Positions 17,993-25,845 of a stretch of 64,000 nt of DNA are shown here, one piece after another. Under the pieces are notes generated by a model, which was given only the letters and a program-made list of their open reading frames with translations, did not search any database and was not told where the DNA came from. A program made the position numbers and the translations under genes. Source of the stretch: Silicimonas sp. (lineage in GTDB: Bacteria > Pseudomonadota > Alphaproteobacteria > Rhodobacterales > Rhodobacteraceae); contig JAJEGW010000017.1 in the NCBI GenBank assembly GCA_022819605.1, positions 1 through 64,000 of the forward strand, in the 5' to 3' direction. Each line of letters starts with the position of its first letter. The first letter of the stretch is position 1.

Positions 17993-18790
17993 ATGCATTC
18001 ATTGAACTACCACAAGGCGTCCAACGCATCCGAAGCTGCCAGGCTCCTTTCCGGAACGGAGGACGGGAAGTTCCTTGCGGGCGGCCAGACGCTGATACCG
18101 GCCATGAAGACGCGCCTCGCTGCGCCGTCGGATCTGGTCGACGTGTCGGGCGCCGCGGACCTGCGCGGGATCACGGTCTTGGGGCGTGACGTGACGATTG
18201 GAGCCGCGACGACCCATGCGGAAGTCGCGGCCAGCGGCGAATTGCGCAACGTCTGTCCGTCAATTTGCGAAATGGCCGCGAATATCGGCGACCCGGCGGT
18301 TCGCCATCGCGGAACGATCGGCGGCTCGATCGCGAACAATGATCCTGCGGCGGACTACCCGGCGGCGATGCTGGCGCTGGGGGCGACGATCAAGACGGCC
18401 AGCCGAGAGATGGCGGCGGATGACTTTTTCGTCGGCCTCTTCGAGACTGCACTCGAGGATGACGAACTCATCACGTCGATTGGCTTCACGGCGCCGGAGG
18501 CAGGCGCCTATGCAAAGTTCCCGAACCCCGCTTCGCGCTACGCCATGTGCGGCGTCTTCGTTGCGAGGGGTGATGGCGGCGTTCGCGTCGGGGTCACCGG
18601 GGCCGGTGCGGACGGCGCATTCCGGGCTGGCGAATTCGAGGCCGCGCTTGGCGGCGAGTTCTCCGCGGAAGCGCTAAACGGCATTTCGGTGAATGCGGAA
18701 GAGATGTTGTCCGACATCCACGGTGATGGCGTCTATCGTGCGAATCTGGTGTCCGTAATGGCCAAGCGCGCCGTCGCTGCCGCCAGCTGA
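17993..18790 (+). CDS. coxM: FAD-binding subunit of form II CO dehydrogenase-like enzyme
   Basis: A 265-residue medium subunit. It contains the two FAD-binding motifs of the family, AGGQTLIPAMK (near residue 30) and RGTIGGSIANNDPAADYPA (near residue 105). It passes electrons from coxS to a quinone or another acceptor. The start ATG follows GGGAGAGAGG, 11 bases after the large subunit. No maturation genes (coxDEFG-like) or molybdenum-cofactor sulfurylase are adjacent; a hairpin follows. Confidence 0.92.
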   Translation: MHSLNYHKASNASEAARLLSGTEDGKFLAGGQTLIPAMKTRLAAPSDLVDVSGAADLRGITVLGRDVTIGAATTHAEVAASGELRNVCPSICEMAANIGDPAVRHRGTIGGSIANNDPAADYPAAMLALGATIKTASREMAADDFFVGLFETALEDDELITSIGFTAPEAGAYAKFPNPASRYAMCGVFVARGDGGVRVGVTGAGADGAFRAGEFEAALGGEFSAEALNGISVNAEEMLSDIHGDGVYRANLVSVMAKRAVAAAS

Positions 18791-18802
18791 CTTTTCTGAT
18801 TG

Positions 18803-18828
18803 TGCGCCGGCTCCAGTGAGTCGGCGCA
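18803..18828 (+). terminator. Hairpin after the coxSLM operon
   Basis: TGCGCCGGCTC and GAGTCGGCGCA can form an 11-bp stem (one G-U pair) with a CAGT tetraloop, beginning 12 bases after the coxM stop. There is no proper U-tract (GGTGTTGTGG follows), so termination may need Rho or the hairpin may protect the 3' end. Confidence 0.5.
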
Positions 18829-19050
18829 GGTGTTGTGGACACGCGTCTTTTCTGGGCGCGAGTTGAACGCACGCTGCCATTCGGGGTCCACTCAACGTCC
18901 TGGCCACGCGTCCCGTCCGTGGTCGTATCGCTTTGCCTTGGGCTTTCTGGGCGCACTTTCTCGGCAAGGGATGGCTTCGTTCAGGAACCACCGATGCCAG
19001 CGGAGTTCCCGCACGGCACTGCCCAGTGGAGCATCCGTCAATTGGGCCAA
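18829..19050. other. Intergenic stretch before the fic promoter
   Basis: About 220 bases between the coxM hairpin and the fic operator region. The frames that cross it show no recognisable product and no ribosome site. I see nothing else in it. Confidence 0.45.
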
Positions 19051-19117
19051 TTCAGACAGCTATTCGGCTCAAAATAAAATGTTTGCGTGAGCCGAATAGT
19101 GCTGTATTCGGCTCACG
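19051..19117 (+). promoter_or_regulatory. fic promoter with three operator-like repeats
   Basis: TATTCGGCTCA occurs at 19061-19071, inverted at 19088-19098, and direct again at 19105-19115. Copies 1 and 2 form a perfect 12-bp inverted repeat. Copies 2 and 3 form a perfect 13-bp one (CGTGAGCCGAATA, loop GTGCTG, TATTCGGCTCACG). A possible promoter, TTCAGA (19051-19056) and TAAAAT (19075-19080), has copy 1 in its spacer and copies 2 and 3 just downstream of the -10. That is the geometry of a repressor-controlled promoter. The likely binder is the winged-helix end of the Fic protein itself (inference). The 13-bp hairpin could also act in the mRNA leader. Confidence 0.55.
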
Positions 19118-19146
19118 AGCCCTTCCGGCGGAAGACGGAGTCGCAC

Positions 19147-20256
19147 GTGACGTATATCTGGCAAAGACACGACTGGCCGAATTTTGTCTGGGACAACGAA
19201 ATTGTTGACTCGAATGCGCACGCTTTCGCGTTGGAGGCCAGCCGCCTCGTCGGTGAAGTGCAGCATCTGCGCGATGCCGTGAAGACAGGCGTGCAGATAG
19301 ACTTTATTGTTTCTGAAGCGGTCAAGACTTCGCAGATTGAGGGCGAAAGCTATGACCGGGAAGACGTACGGTCTTCCATTCGCAACCAGCTTGGCCTTAA
19401 CGACCCGCCCGCCGCCGTGCGTGACCCAAGGGCAAATGGAGTCGCCGCGCTCATGATCTCCGTGAGGGATCACTTTGCTGCTCCCCTGACCGAGGAGCGC
19501 CTTTGCGCGTGGCAGGAATTGATCATCCTTGAAGGCATCGGACGTGACAAGATTGAAGTGGGAAAATGGCGGACCGACGAGAATCCGATGCAGGTTGTTT
19601 CCGGGGCTTTCGGGAAAGAGACGGTTCACTACGAGGCTCCGCCGTCCAGGAGAGTGCCCGGAGAGATGAAGCGCTTCGTCGAGTGGTTCAACGGCAGCCG
19701 GAACCTCAAGGGTGCGGTGCGTGCGGGAGTGGCACATCTCTATTTCGAGTGCATTCACCCGTTTGACGACGGAAATGGCAGGGTCGGACGCGCCATATCG
19801 GAGACCGCCTTGTCACAAGAGCTCGGGCATCCTGCGCTGTTGAGCCTGTCCGCGACGATCCAGGGCAAGGTTCAGGACTACTATGACGCGCTCGAGCGTG
19901 CCGGGCGAGGAGACATGGACATAACCGAATGGCTGGCCTGGTTCACTGGTCTCGTCCTGGATTCACAGAGACAAGCCAGGGAACATTTTGCCTACGTCAT
20001 TGCAAAGGCGCGATTCTGGGACGTTCATGGCGACAAGTTCAATGGCCGTCAGGCGAAGGTCCTTGCCCGGATGCTCCGAGATGGGCGCGACGGTTTCAAG
20101 GGCGGCATGAGTGCCGGGAAATACATGAAAATAACCGGTTGTTCGAAGGCGACCGCGACCCGCGATCTGGCACGGCTCCAGAAGATGGGCGCATTTCGCA
20201 GGCTGGAGACTGGTGGCCGTAGCACGCGATACGATGTCCTGTTGGCCGGCGTGTAG
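19147..20256 (+). CDS. Fic family protein (DUF4172-Fic-winged helix), probable AMPylase
   Basis: A 369-residue protein whose GTG start gives the family opening TYIWQRHDWPNFVWD. It has three parts: an N-terminal DUF4172 helical domain, the Fic core with HPFDDGNGRVGR (about residues 204-215), and a C-terminal winged helix (about residues 295-369, with KYMKITGCSKATATRDLARL). The autoinhibitory motif [ST]xxxE[GN] is T61-SQI-E65-G66, placing it in the class with an N-terminal inhibitory helix, so no separate antitoxin is expected. Fic enzymes transfer AMP to protein hydroxyls; the target is unknown. An upstream GTG at 19087 lies inside the operator repeat and is less likely. Confidence 0.9.
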   Translation: MTYIWQRHDWPNFVWDNEIVDSNAHAFALEASRLVGEVQHLRDAVKTGVQIDFIVSEAVKTSQIEGESYDREDVRSSIRNQLGLNDPPAAVRDPRANGVAALMISVRDHFAAPLTEERLCAWQELIILEGIGRDKIEVGKWRTDENPMQVVSGAFGKETVHYEAPPSRRVPGEMKRFVEWFNGSRNLKGAVRAGVAHLYFECIHPFDDGNGRVGRAISETALSQELGHPALLSLSATIQGKVQDYYDALERAGRGDMDITEWLAWFTGLVLDSQRQAREHFAYVIAKARFWDVHGDKFNGRQAKVLARMLRDGRDGFKGGMSAGKYMKITGCSKATATRDLARLQKMGAFRRLETGGRSTRYDVLLAGV

Positions 20257-20411
20257 TGCTTTGTGACCGCCCGGGGCAGTGGCCCTTACCGCGCGGCGCC
20301 CAGGGCCAAGACCTTGTACGTGTCCCTACCGGTCGTCGGAATCGCGATCAGGTGGAATAGCGATGGGCGTGCCCGGCACCGGGACGCGCCGCATGACGGG
20401 CGGTCGCCGAG

Positions 20412-21368
20412 TCACAGGTCGATCAGTTCGGCCTGCCGCACAATAACTTCGGCCTGCCGGACGCTCGCGATGTCAACAAGCCTTCCCTTGTAGGTGGCCG
20501 CACCGGATCCGGATCGCTGCGCCTCGTCCATCGCGGCAAGGATTTCCCGGGCTTCGGTGATCGCTTCCTCTGACGGCGTGAACACTTCGTTGGCAAGTTC
20601 GATCTGCCTTGGATGGATCGCCCACTTGCCAACCATCCCAAGCGTTGCCGATCGCAGTGCTTGTGCTCGAAAACCCTCGTCGTCGGAAAAGTCCCCAAAG
20701 GGTCCGTCAACCGGAAGGACGCCGTGGGTTCGACAGGCCGCCACGATCGCGGTCTGAGCCCAGTGCCAAGGGTCGGACCAGTACTTTTTCCCTTCCCGTG
20801 CCATGTAGTAGTTTTCCTGGGTGCCGCCGATTCCGGTCGTCTGCATGCCCATCGAGGCCGCGAAGTCCGCCGCGCCCAGGCTCATGGCCTTGAGACGAGG
20901 AGAGCTTGCCGCGATCCGTTCCACGTTGGTGATGCCGGCAGCGGTCTCAATGATCACCTCCAGGTCAATGCGTTTGGTTCTACCCATTGCGGATTCCACG
21001 GCGGACACCAGGGCATCGACGGCATAGACGTCGGCATCGCACCCGACTTTCGGAACCATGATCTGGTCCAGGCGTTCGGAGCAGTTTTCGAGGAGATCGA
21101 CCACGTCCCGGTACCAGTAGGGCGTGTCGAGGGCGTTGATGCGGACTGACAAGGTCTTTCTGCCCCAATCCAGGTCGCCAATCGCCTCGATGACGTTCTT
21201 CCGCGCCCCGGGCTTGTCACTGGGCGCGACAGAATCTTCGAGGTCGAGGTTGATCACGTCTGCCTCGGATGCGGCCATTTTCTCGAAAATCGACGGCCGT
21301 GAGCCGGGACCGAAGAGCTGGCATCGATTCGGACGGCTCGGCGCGGGGGGTTGCGGACGGAAACTCAT
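20412..21368 (-). CDS. mcl1: L-malyl-CoA/beta-methylmalyl-CoA lyase
   Basis: A 318-residue CitE-like lyase very close to Rhodobacter Mcl1: MSFRPQPPAPSRPNRCQLFG at the start, NLDLEDSVAP, EVIIETAAG and SLGAADFAASMGMQTTGIGG. In the ethylmalonyl-CoA pathway it cleaves beta-methylmalyl-CoA to glyoxylate and propionyl-CoA and condenses or cleaves malyl-CoA. The ATG follows GAAAGG; a GTG three codons upstream is less likely. It is monocistronic and divergent from dgcN. The 216-base region between them carries PhaR-box-like repeats. Other pathway genes (ccr, ecm, mcd) are not in the window. Confidence 0.93.
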   Translation of the reverse strand: MSFRPQPPAPSRPNRCQLFGPGSRPSIFEKMAASEADVINLDLEDSVAPSDKPGARKNVIEAIGDLDWGRKTLSVRINALDTPYWYRDVVDLLENCSERLDQIMVPKVGCDADVYAVDALVSAVESAMGRTKRIDLEVIIETAAGITNVERIAASSPRLKAMSLGAADFAASMGMQTTGIGGTQENYYMAREGKKYWSDPWHWAQTAIVAACRTHGVLPVDGPFGDFSDDEGFRAQALRSATLGMVGKWAIHPRQIELANEVFTPSEEAITEAREILAAMDEAQRSGSGAATYKGRLVDIASVRQAEVIVRQAELIDL

Positions 21369-21405
21369 GGGCAGCACACCTTTCGCGAGGCTCAGTCACG
21401 AACTG

Positions 21406-21453
21406 ACTATAATGTTGCGCTGCAGCATGCAAACCTGTTGCACTGCGGCATGC
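21406..21453. promoter_or_regulatory. mcl1/dgcN divergent promoter region with PhaR-box-like direct repeat
   Basis: A 17-base near-repeat occurs twice: GTTGCGCTGCAGCATGC (21414-21430) and GTTGCACTGCGGCATGC (21437-21453), two mismatches, period 23. TGCGCTGCAGCA (21416-21427) matches all 12 positions of the PhaR consensus TGCRNYGCASMA, as I recall it from Paracoccus; TGCACTGCGGCA (21439-21450) matches 11. Leftwards, TATAGT (21411-21406) could be the mcl1 -10, with TTTGCA as its -35 and box 1 in the spacer. Rightwards, TATAAT (21408-21413) could be a -10 for dgcN, immediately before box 1. Both arrangements suit repression. Confidence 0.5.
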
Positions 21454-21584
21454 CGAGTGAGCAATTTTCATCGAAGAATTAGCAAAAACGAAGGAAATAA
21501 TTCGCAAATTGAAAAAATATTCAGCAGCAATTGGCAGAACTTTCCACCGGGGACGCCTAAAATTGCGAGCCGTGGGAGGATGTC

Positions 21585-22586
21585 ATGATTCTCAAGCCTT
21601 ATCTGCTTTTTCTTGGTGATGCGCCTGATCAGCTCGCCGCAAAGGTGGCACAGGGCATTGCCGACTGGCGGCCCGAACATGTCGTCGGGCAGTTGCGGTT
21701 GGACGGCTGCAAGGCTGACGCCGGCGTGCCCGATCTGGGCTTGAGCGACGCTTGGGAAAGGGGTGCCCGTACATTGGTCGTCGGCGTGGCAAACCGGGGC
21801 GGGATCATCCCGGAAGCCTGGCTCGATGTTCTGAAGGACGCCCTGGAAATCGGTTTCGACCTGGCGAACGGCCAGCACAACCTGCTGCGTGACCAAGACG
21901 TCCTGAGGGAGGTTGCGCAGCGGAACGATCGGTCTCTCCATGACGTACGCGTTCCGACGGTCGCATATCCGATAGCAAACGGAAAGAAGCGGACAGGCAA
22001 GCGTTGCCTCGCGATCGGAACCGATTGCTCGATTGGCAAGATGTACACGGGTCTCGCCATGGACAAGGAAATGCGGTCGAGAGGAATGAAGTCGACCTTC
22101 CGTCCAACAGGCCAGACAGGAATCCTGATCACGGGAAGCGGCGTACCTCTTGATGCCGTTGTCGCGGACTTCATGGCAGGAGCGGTCGAGCACCTGACGC
22201 CAGACAACGACTCCGACCACTGGGATCACATCGAGGGACAGGGCAGCCTTTTCCATGTTTCCTATTCCGGCGTGACGATGGCGCTGATTCATGGCGGGCA
22301 ACCGGATGCCGTCATACTGGCCCATGAACCGACGCGGACACATATGCGGGGCTTGCCGCATTACGGACTGCCTACGCTCGAAGTGCTTCGCGAAGTGGCG
22401 CTTCCAATTGCCCAAGTCGCCAACCCGGACGTGAGGATCTGCGGGGTTTCGATGAATACGAGCGCGCTGGACGACGAAGAGGCCACGCGCTCTTGCGAGG
22501 AGATCGAGGAACGGACGGGCCTGCCGACAGTGGATCCTTTTCGGCACGGTGCCGCTCGCCTTGTGGATGCACTGGAGGCGATCTGA
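21585..22586 (+). CDS. dgcN: DUF1611 protein, probable D-glutamate N-acetyltransferase DgcN
   Basis: A 333-residue DUF1611 protein. It has an N-terminal Rossmann-like part ending near residue 130 and a P-loop domain with AIGTDCSIGKM (about residues 143-153) and PTGQTGILITGSG. In the D-glutamate route described for marine bacteria, DgcN acetylates D-glutamate and DgcA then racemises N-acetyl-D-glutamate. The assignment rests on the family plus the adjacent DgcA-like racemase and D-amino acid transaminase. The ATG follows a strong GGGAGGATG. It heads a three-gene operon; dgcA follows after 131 bases. Confidence 0.82.
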   Translation: MILKPYLLFLGDAPDQLAAKVAQGIADWRPEHVVGQLRLDGCKADAGVPDLGLSDAWERGARTLVVGVANRGGIIPEAWLDVLKDALEIGFDLANGQHNLLRDQDVLREVAQRNDRSLHDVRVPTVAYPIANGKKRTGKRCLAIGTDCSIGKMYTGLAMDKEMRSRGMKSTFRPTGQTGILITGSGVPLDAVVADFMAGAVEHLTPDNDSDHWDHIEGQGSLFHVSYSGVTMALIHGGQPDAVILAHEPTRTHMRGLPHYGLPTLEVLREVALPIAQVANPDVRICGVSMNTSALDDEEATRSCEEIEERTGLPTVDPFRHGAARLVDALEAI

Positions 22587-22717
22587 ATTCGCTGGTGCTC
22601 GACTGGGTCGATGTGCAGCGGTGGCCATGTCGGGCCATGCCGTGCAATGGGGTTGATCGTCCGGCAGAAAGCCCTGTACGCATTCCTCGGAACGAGCCGC
22701 CGGAAAGATCCGATTGA

Positions 22718-23683
22718 ATGGAGATACGTGCCAATCCCGAGACGTTCCGGCTGGCCGAGACATTCGCGATCTCGCGCGGGTCGCGTGATGTCGCCGAGGT
22801 CCTGACCGTTCGCATCGAAGCGGAAGGGAAGGCCGGAAGGGGAGAGTGCGTTCCCTATGCACGCTACGGCGAATCCATGGCGTCAGTGGCAGATCAAGTG
22901 ATGGGTTTGCCGGATGAACTGACCCGCGAGGGGCTCCAGGAATCGCTTCCAGCCGGCGCTGCGCGCAACGCCGTTGACTGCGCGTTGTGGGATCTTGCGG
23001 CAAAGCAGGCGGGAGAGCGGGCATGGCGGCTGGCCGAGCTCGATTCGCCGGGTCCCGTTGTCACCGCGTACACGCTGTCGCTCGACACGCCTGAGAGGAT
23101 GGAGGCGTCTGCTCGAATGCACGCTGGGCGACCATTGCTGAAGGTAAAGCTGGGCGGCGAAGATGACATGACCAGGCTTGAAGCCGTTCGGCGCGGCGCC
23201 CCGGATACACGGATCATTGTCGATGCGAACGAGGGATGGAGTGCCGAACTGTATTCGGAGATTGCGCCGCACTTGATGCGGCTTGGCGTCCGGCTGGTCG
23301 AACAGCCATTGCCCGCAGGCAATGATGAATTGCTTGCCGAAATCGAGCGGCCGCTGCCGGTCTGCGCTGACGAGTCGGTTCATGACAGGGCTACCTTGCC
23401 CGCGCTCAAGGGCAAGTATGATGCAGTGAACATCAAGCTCGACAAGGCTGGCGGCTTGACGGAGGCATTGGCGCTCAAGGATGCGGCGCGGGAGCAAGGT
23501 CACGACATCATGGTTGGATGCATGGTCGGCACGTCGCTTGCCATGGCGCCTGCGGTCCTGCTTGCCCAAGGTGCGTCAGTGGTTGACCTTGACGGGCCGC
23601 TGCTTCTGGCCGAAGACCGCGACCATGCGCTGGAATTCGATGACGGGTGCGTGCATCCGCCACGGCCTGAACTATGGGGGTGA
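22718..23683 (+). CDS. dgcA: Enolase-superfamily racemase, probable N-acetyl-D-glutamate racemase DgcA
   Basis: A 321-residue member of the muconate lactonizing/dipeptide epimerase branch of the enolase superfamily. Catalytic lysines are K142 and K144 in LLKVKLGG and K240 in NIKLDK. Metal ligands are D169 (VDANEGW), E195 (VEQPLP) and D218 (CADES). All catalytic residues are intact, so it should be active. A dipeptide (L-Ala-D/L-Glu) epimerase is the main alternative, but the adjacent DUF1611 gene favours DgcA. The next gene begins 3 bases after its stop. Confidence 0.82.
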   Translation: MEIRANPETFRLAETFAISRGSRDVAEVLTVRIEAEGKAGRGECVPYARYGESMASVADQVMGLPDELTREGLQESLPAGAARNAVDCALWDLAAKQAGERAWRLAELDSPGPVVTAYTLSLDTPERMEASARMHAGRPLLKVKLGGEDDMTRLEAVRRGAPDTRIIVDANEGWSAELYSEIAPHLMRLGVRLVEQPLPAGNDELLAEIERPLPVCADESVHDRATLPALKGKYDAVNIKLDKAGGLTEALALKDAAREQGHDIMVGCMVGTSLAMAPAVLLAQGASVVDLDGPLLLAEDRDHALEFDDGCVHPPRPELWG

Positions 23684-23686
23684 GCC

Positions 23687-24547
23687 ATGAGCCGCATCGT
23701 GTACATCAACGGAGAATACGTTGCCGAAGAGGAGGCTCGCGTTTCGATATTCGACCGGGGGTTTCTTTTTGCTGACGGCGTCTACGAAGTGACTAGCGTC
23801 CTTGACGGCAAGCTGATTGACTTCGCCGGGCACGCGGCCCGACTTGAGAGATCCCTGGGTGAAATTGAAATGGCGTCGCCGATGTCCGGTGAGGAACTGG
23901 CCGAGGTCTTTCGGGAGCTGGTACGGCGGAACGCGCTGACCGAAGGCATGATCTATCTCCAGATCACTCGTGGCGCAGACAAGGACCGAGACTTTGACTG
24001 CCCGGCGCCCGAGCTCGTGCCGTCAACGGTGCTGGCGTTCACGCAGACCAAGAACATCGTCGACAGTCCGGTCGCGACGACAGGCATAAGGGTGATCACG
24101 ATCGACGACCTTCGTTGGGCACGCCGCGACATCAAGACGGTCCAGCTTCTCTATCCCGTCCTTGGAAAGAAGAGGGCCAAGGATCAGGGAAAGGACGATG
24201 CCTGGATGGTCGAGGAAGGTGTCGTGACCGAAGGCACCTCGAACAACGCCTGCATCGTCCGGGATGGCAGGATCATCACGCGAGATCTCTCCGAAAAGAT
24301 CCTGCACGGCATCACTCGGAAGGCCGTGCTGGCGTTTGCGCGGGAGGCGCAGATGAAGGTCGAGGAGCGGCCGTTCACCGTGGAAGAGGCCAAGGAGGCG
24401 GACGAGGCATTCATTACGTCTGCATCAACCTTCGTGATGCCGGTCATCGAAATCGACGGCGCGAGAATCGGCGACGGCAAGCCCGGTCCGGTCGCAACCC
24501 GGCTTCGACAAATTTATATCGAGGAATCCCTGAAGTCCGCCGCCTAG
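23687..24547 (+). CDS. dat: D-amino-acid transaminase, class IV
   Basis: A 286-residue class IV PLP aminotransferase. The opening VYINGEYVAEEEARVSIFDRGFLFADGVYE is typical (the DRGFxFxDGVYE box), the PLP lysine is K150 in RRDIKTVQLL, and the cofactor Glu is in VVTEGTSNN. It interconverts D-alanine and D-glutamate with their keto acids, supplying or consuming peptidoglycan D-amino acids. A branched-chain enzyme is less likely from the D-Glu gene neighbours. It is tightly coupled to dgcA. Confidence 0.88.
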   Translation: MSRIVYINGEYVAEEEARVSIFDRGFLFADGVYEVTSVLDGKLIDFAGHAARLERSLGEIEMASPMSGEELAEVFRELVRRNALTEGMIYLQITRGADKDRDFDCPAPELVPSTVLAFTQTKNIVDSPVATTGIRVITIDDLRWARRDIKTVQLLYPVLGKKRAKDQGKDDAWMVEEGVVTEGTSNNACIVRDGRIITRDLSEKILHGITRKAVLAFAREAQMKVEERPFTVEEAKEADEAFITSASTFVMPVIEIDGARIGDGKPGPVATRLRQIYIEESLKSAA

Positions 24548-24650
24548 CGCTGTTGTCGCGCTTCCGCGAATCTGAATTGCGCGGCTTCGGCTGCCGTTGA
24601 TGCTGGCCGGCAACGGAGCGGCGATAGATCACGTGGCGAAGATCGTCAGT

Positions 24651-24974
24651 TCAGCCGTCGCCCCCGTTTTGATCATCATGGAGCTTCCGGGACTGCTCGA
24701 ACGCAGCCTTTTGTCCCGCTGTTGCCTCGGTCTGGTGCATGGCTTTCCAGTCATCGTAGGGCATGCCGTAAAACGATTCGCGAGCCTCCTCCTTCGAGAT
24801 CTCGATGCCTCGCTCGCCCGCCGCCTCCTGATACCAGCGCGACAGGCAGTTCCGGCAAAACCCGGCGAGGTTCATGAGGTCGATGTTCTGAACGTCAAGG
24901 CGGTCGGTCATCAGGTGCCTTTGCAAGCGCCTGTACGCGGCGGCTTCCAGTTCAATGCGGGTCTTGTCGTCCAT
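24651..24974 (-). CDS. DUF1244 domain protein
   Basis: A 107-residue protein of unknown function that is widespread in Alpha- and Gammaproteobacteria. It shows the family blocks NLAGFCRNCLSRWY and ESFYGMPYDDWKAMHQ. Two cysteines in FCRNC could bind metal. The start is the ATG of MDDKTRIELE; the longer frame begins inside the upstream gene. It follows the N-formylglutamate amidohydrolase-like gene by 11 bases, so the two are co-transcribed. Confidence 0.88.
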   Translation of the reverse strand: MDDKTRIELEAAAYRRLQRHLMTDRLDVQNIDLMNLAGFCRNCLSRWYQEAAGERGIEISKEEARESFYGMPYDDWKAMHQTEATAGQKAAFEQSRKLHDDQNGGDG

Positions 24975-24985
24975 CGAGCTTCTCC

Positions 24986-25750
24986 TCAAGTTTCTGCCGC
25001 TGCCAGTGCCTCGGGAAGGAGGCCGGCAAGGCGGTCGGCCCACTCCGCCTGATCTCGCTCCTTGGCAATCAGGTCGTTGCGCACCTCGATCAAGGTATTT
25101 TGTCGCCTTGTCTGCACGGCATGCCTGTCAATCGTGTCCCCATCAAGCCTGCCGCTGTAGGGCTGGTTTGCGGCGACGATAAGCTGCCTTTCGCGAGCCA
25201 GCCCTGCCAGCAAGGGGAGCGAAAGGCGGTCATCGTCGGCAAACAGCAGAGTCACGTGCCACGGGCGGGGCATTCGACCGCGAAACTGCGGCGTGAATGA
25301 ATGGACCGAAAGGATGACGGTGTCCGGCCGCCTTGCCGCGATCTCCGCGATGGTGCGGTGGTATGGTCGGTAGAGAATTTCCTTGCGCCGTTCGATTTCG
25401 GTCTCGTCCGCATTGCGATTGGCCGGAATGATGGTGCCGTCGTAGATCCGCATGACAAGGGTCGGGTCGTGTTCGCCACGGTTCGGATCAATGACAAGGC
25501 GCGAGTAGTTTGCCAGGACTGCGGGCGCATCCAGCCGCTCCGCCAGCTTCACCGCCAGCCCTGACGCACCCACGTCATAAGCGATGTGCCGCGACATGTC
25601 GTCACGCGAGATTCCGAGGTCGCCATTTGCCACCCAGGACGGGACCGCGTTCGACGCGTGATCACACAGCACCAGGCATCGCGAGGGCCGCGATTCGCCA
25701 ACGACGATGACGGGATTCAGGTCCGATGATTCTTCCGGTTCGAACGGCAT
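24986..25750 (-). CDS. N-formylglutamate amidohydrolase family protein
   Basis: A 254-residue FGase-family hydrolase. Family landmarks include VLCDHASNAVPSW near residue 27, DYGASG-like YDVGASGLA near 72, SVHSFTPQFRG near 148, and NQPYSG. Members hydrolyse N-formyl-L-glutamate in histidine degradation, but this one lies outside any hut cluster, so the substrate is uncertain. It is divergent from pyk, with 95 bases between the starts, and heads the operon with DUF1244. Confidence 0.85.
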   Translation of the reverse strand: MPFEPEESSDLNPVIVVGESRPSRCLVLCDHASNAVPSWVANGDLGISRDDMSRHIAYDVGASGLAVKLAERLDAPAVLANYSRLVIDPNRGEHDPTLVMRIYDGTIIPANRNADETEIERRKEILYRPYHRTIAEIAARRPDTVILSVHSFTPQFRGRMPRPWHVTLLFADDDRLSLPLLAGLARERQLIVAANQPYSGRLDGDTIDRHAVQTRRQNTLIEVRNDLIAKERDQAEWADRLAGLLPEALAAAET

Positions 25751-25845
25751 GGCAGGAAACTACCGCCCGACACGCCCGTTGGCCAGTTGTCAGGCGCTAA
25801 CAATTGCGGCAGTAGAGAATATCATCCGATCCAAGGGAATGCCTC

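Noticed and set aside
18791..19146. Separate antitoxin gene upstream of fic
   Set aside because: No small frame with a ribosome site is present, and the inhibitory motif TSQIEG is already inside the Fic protein.
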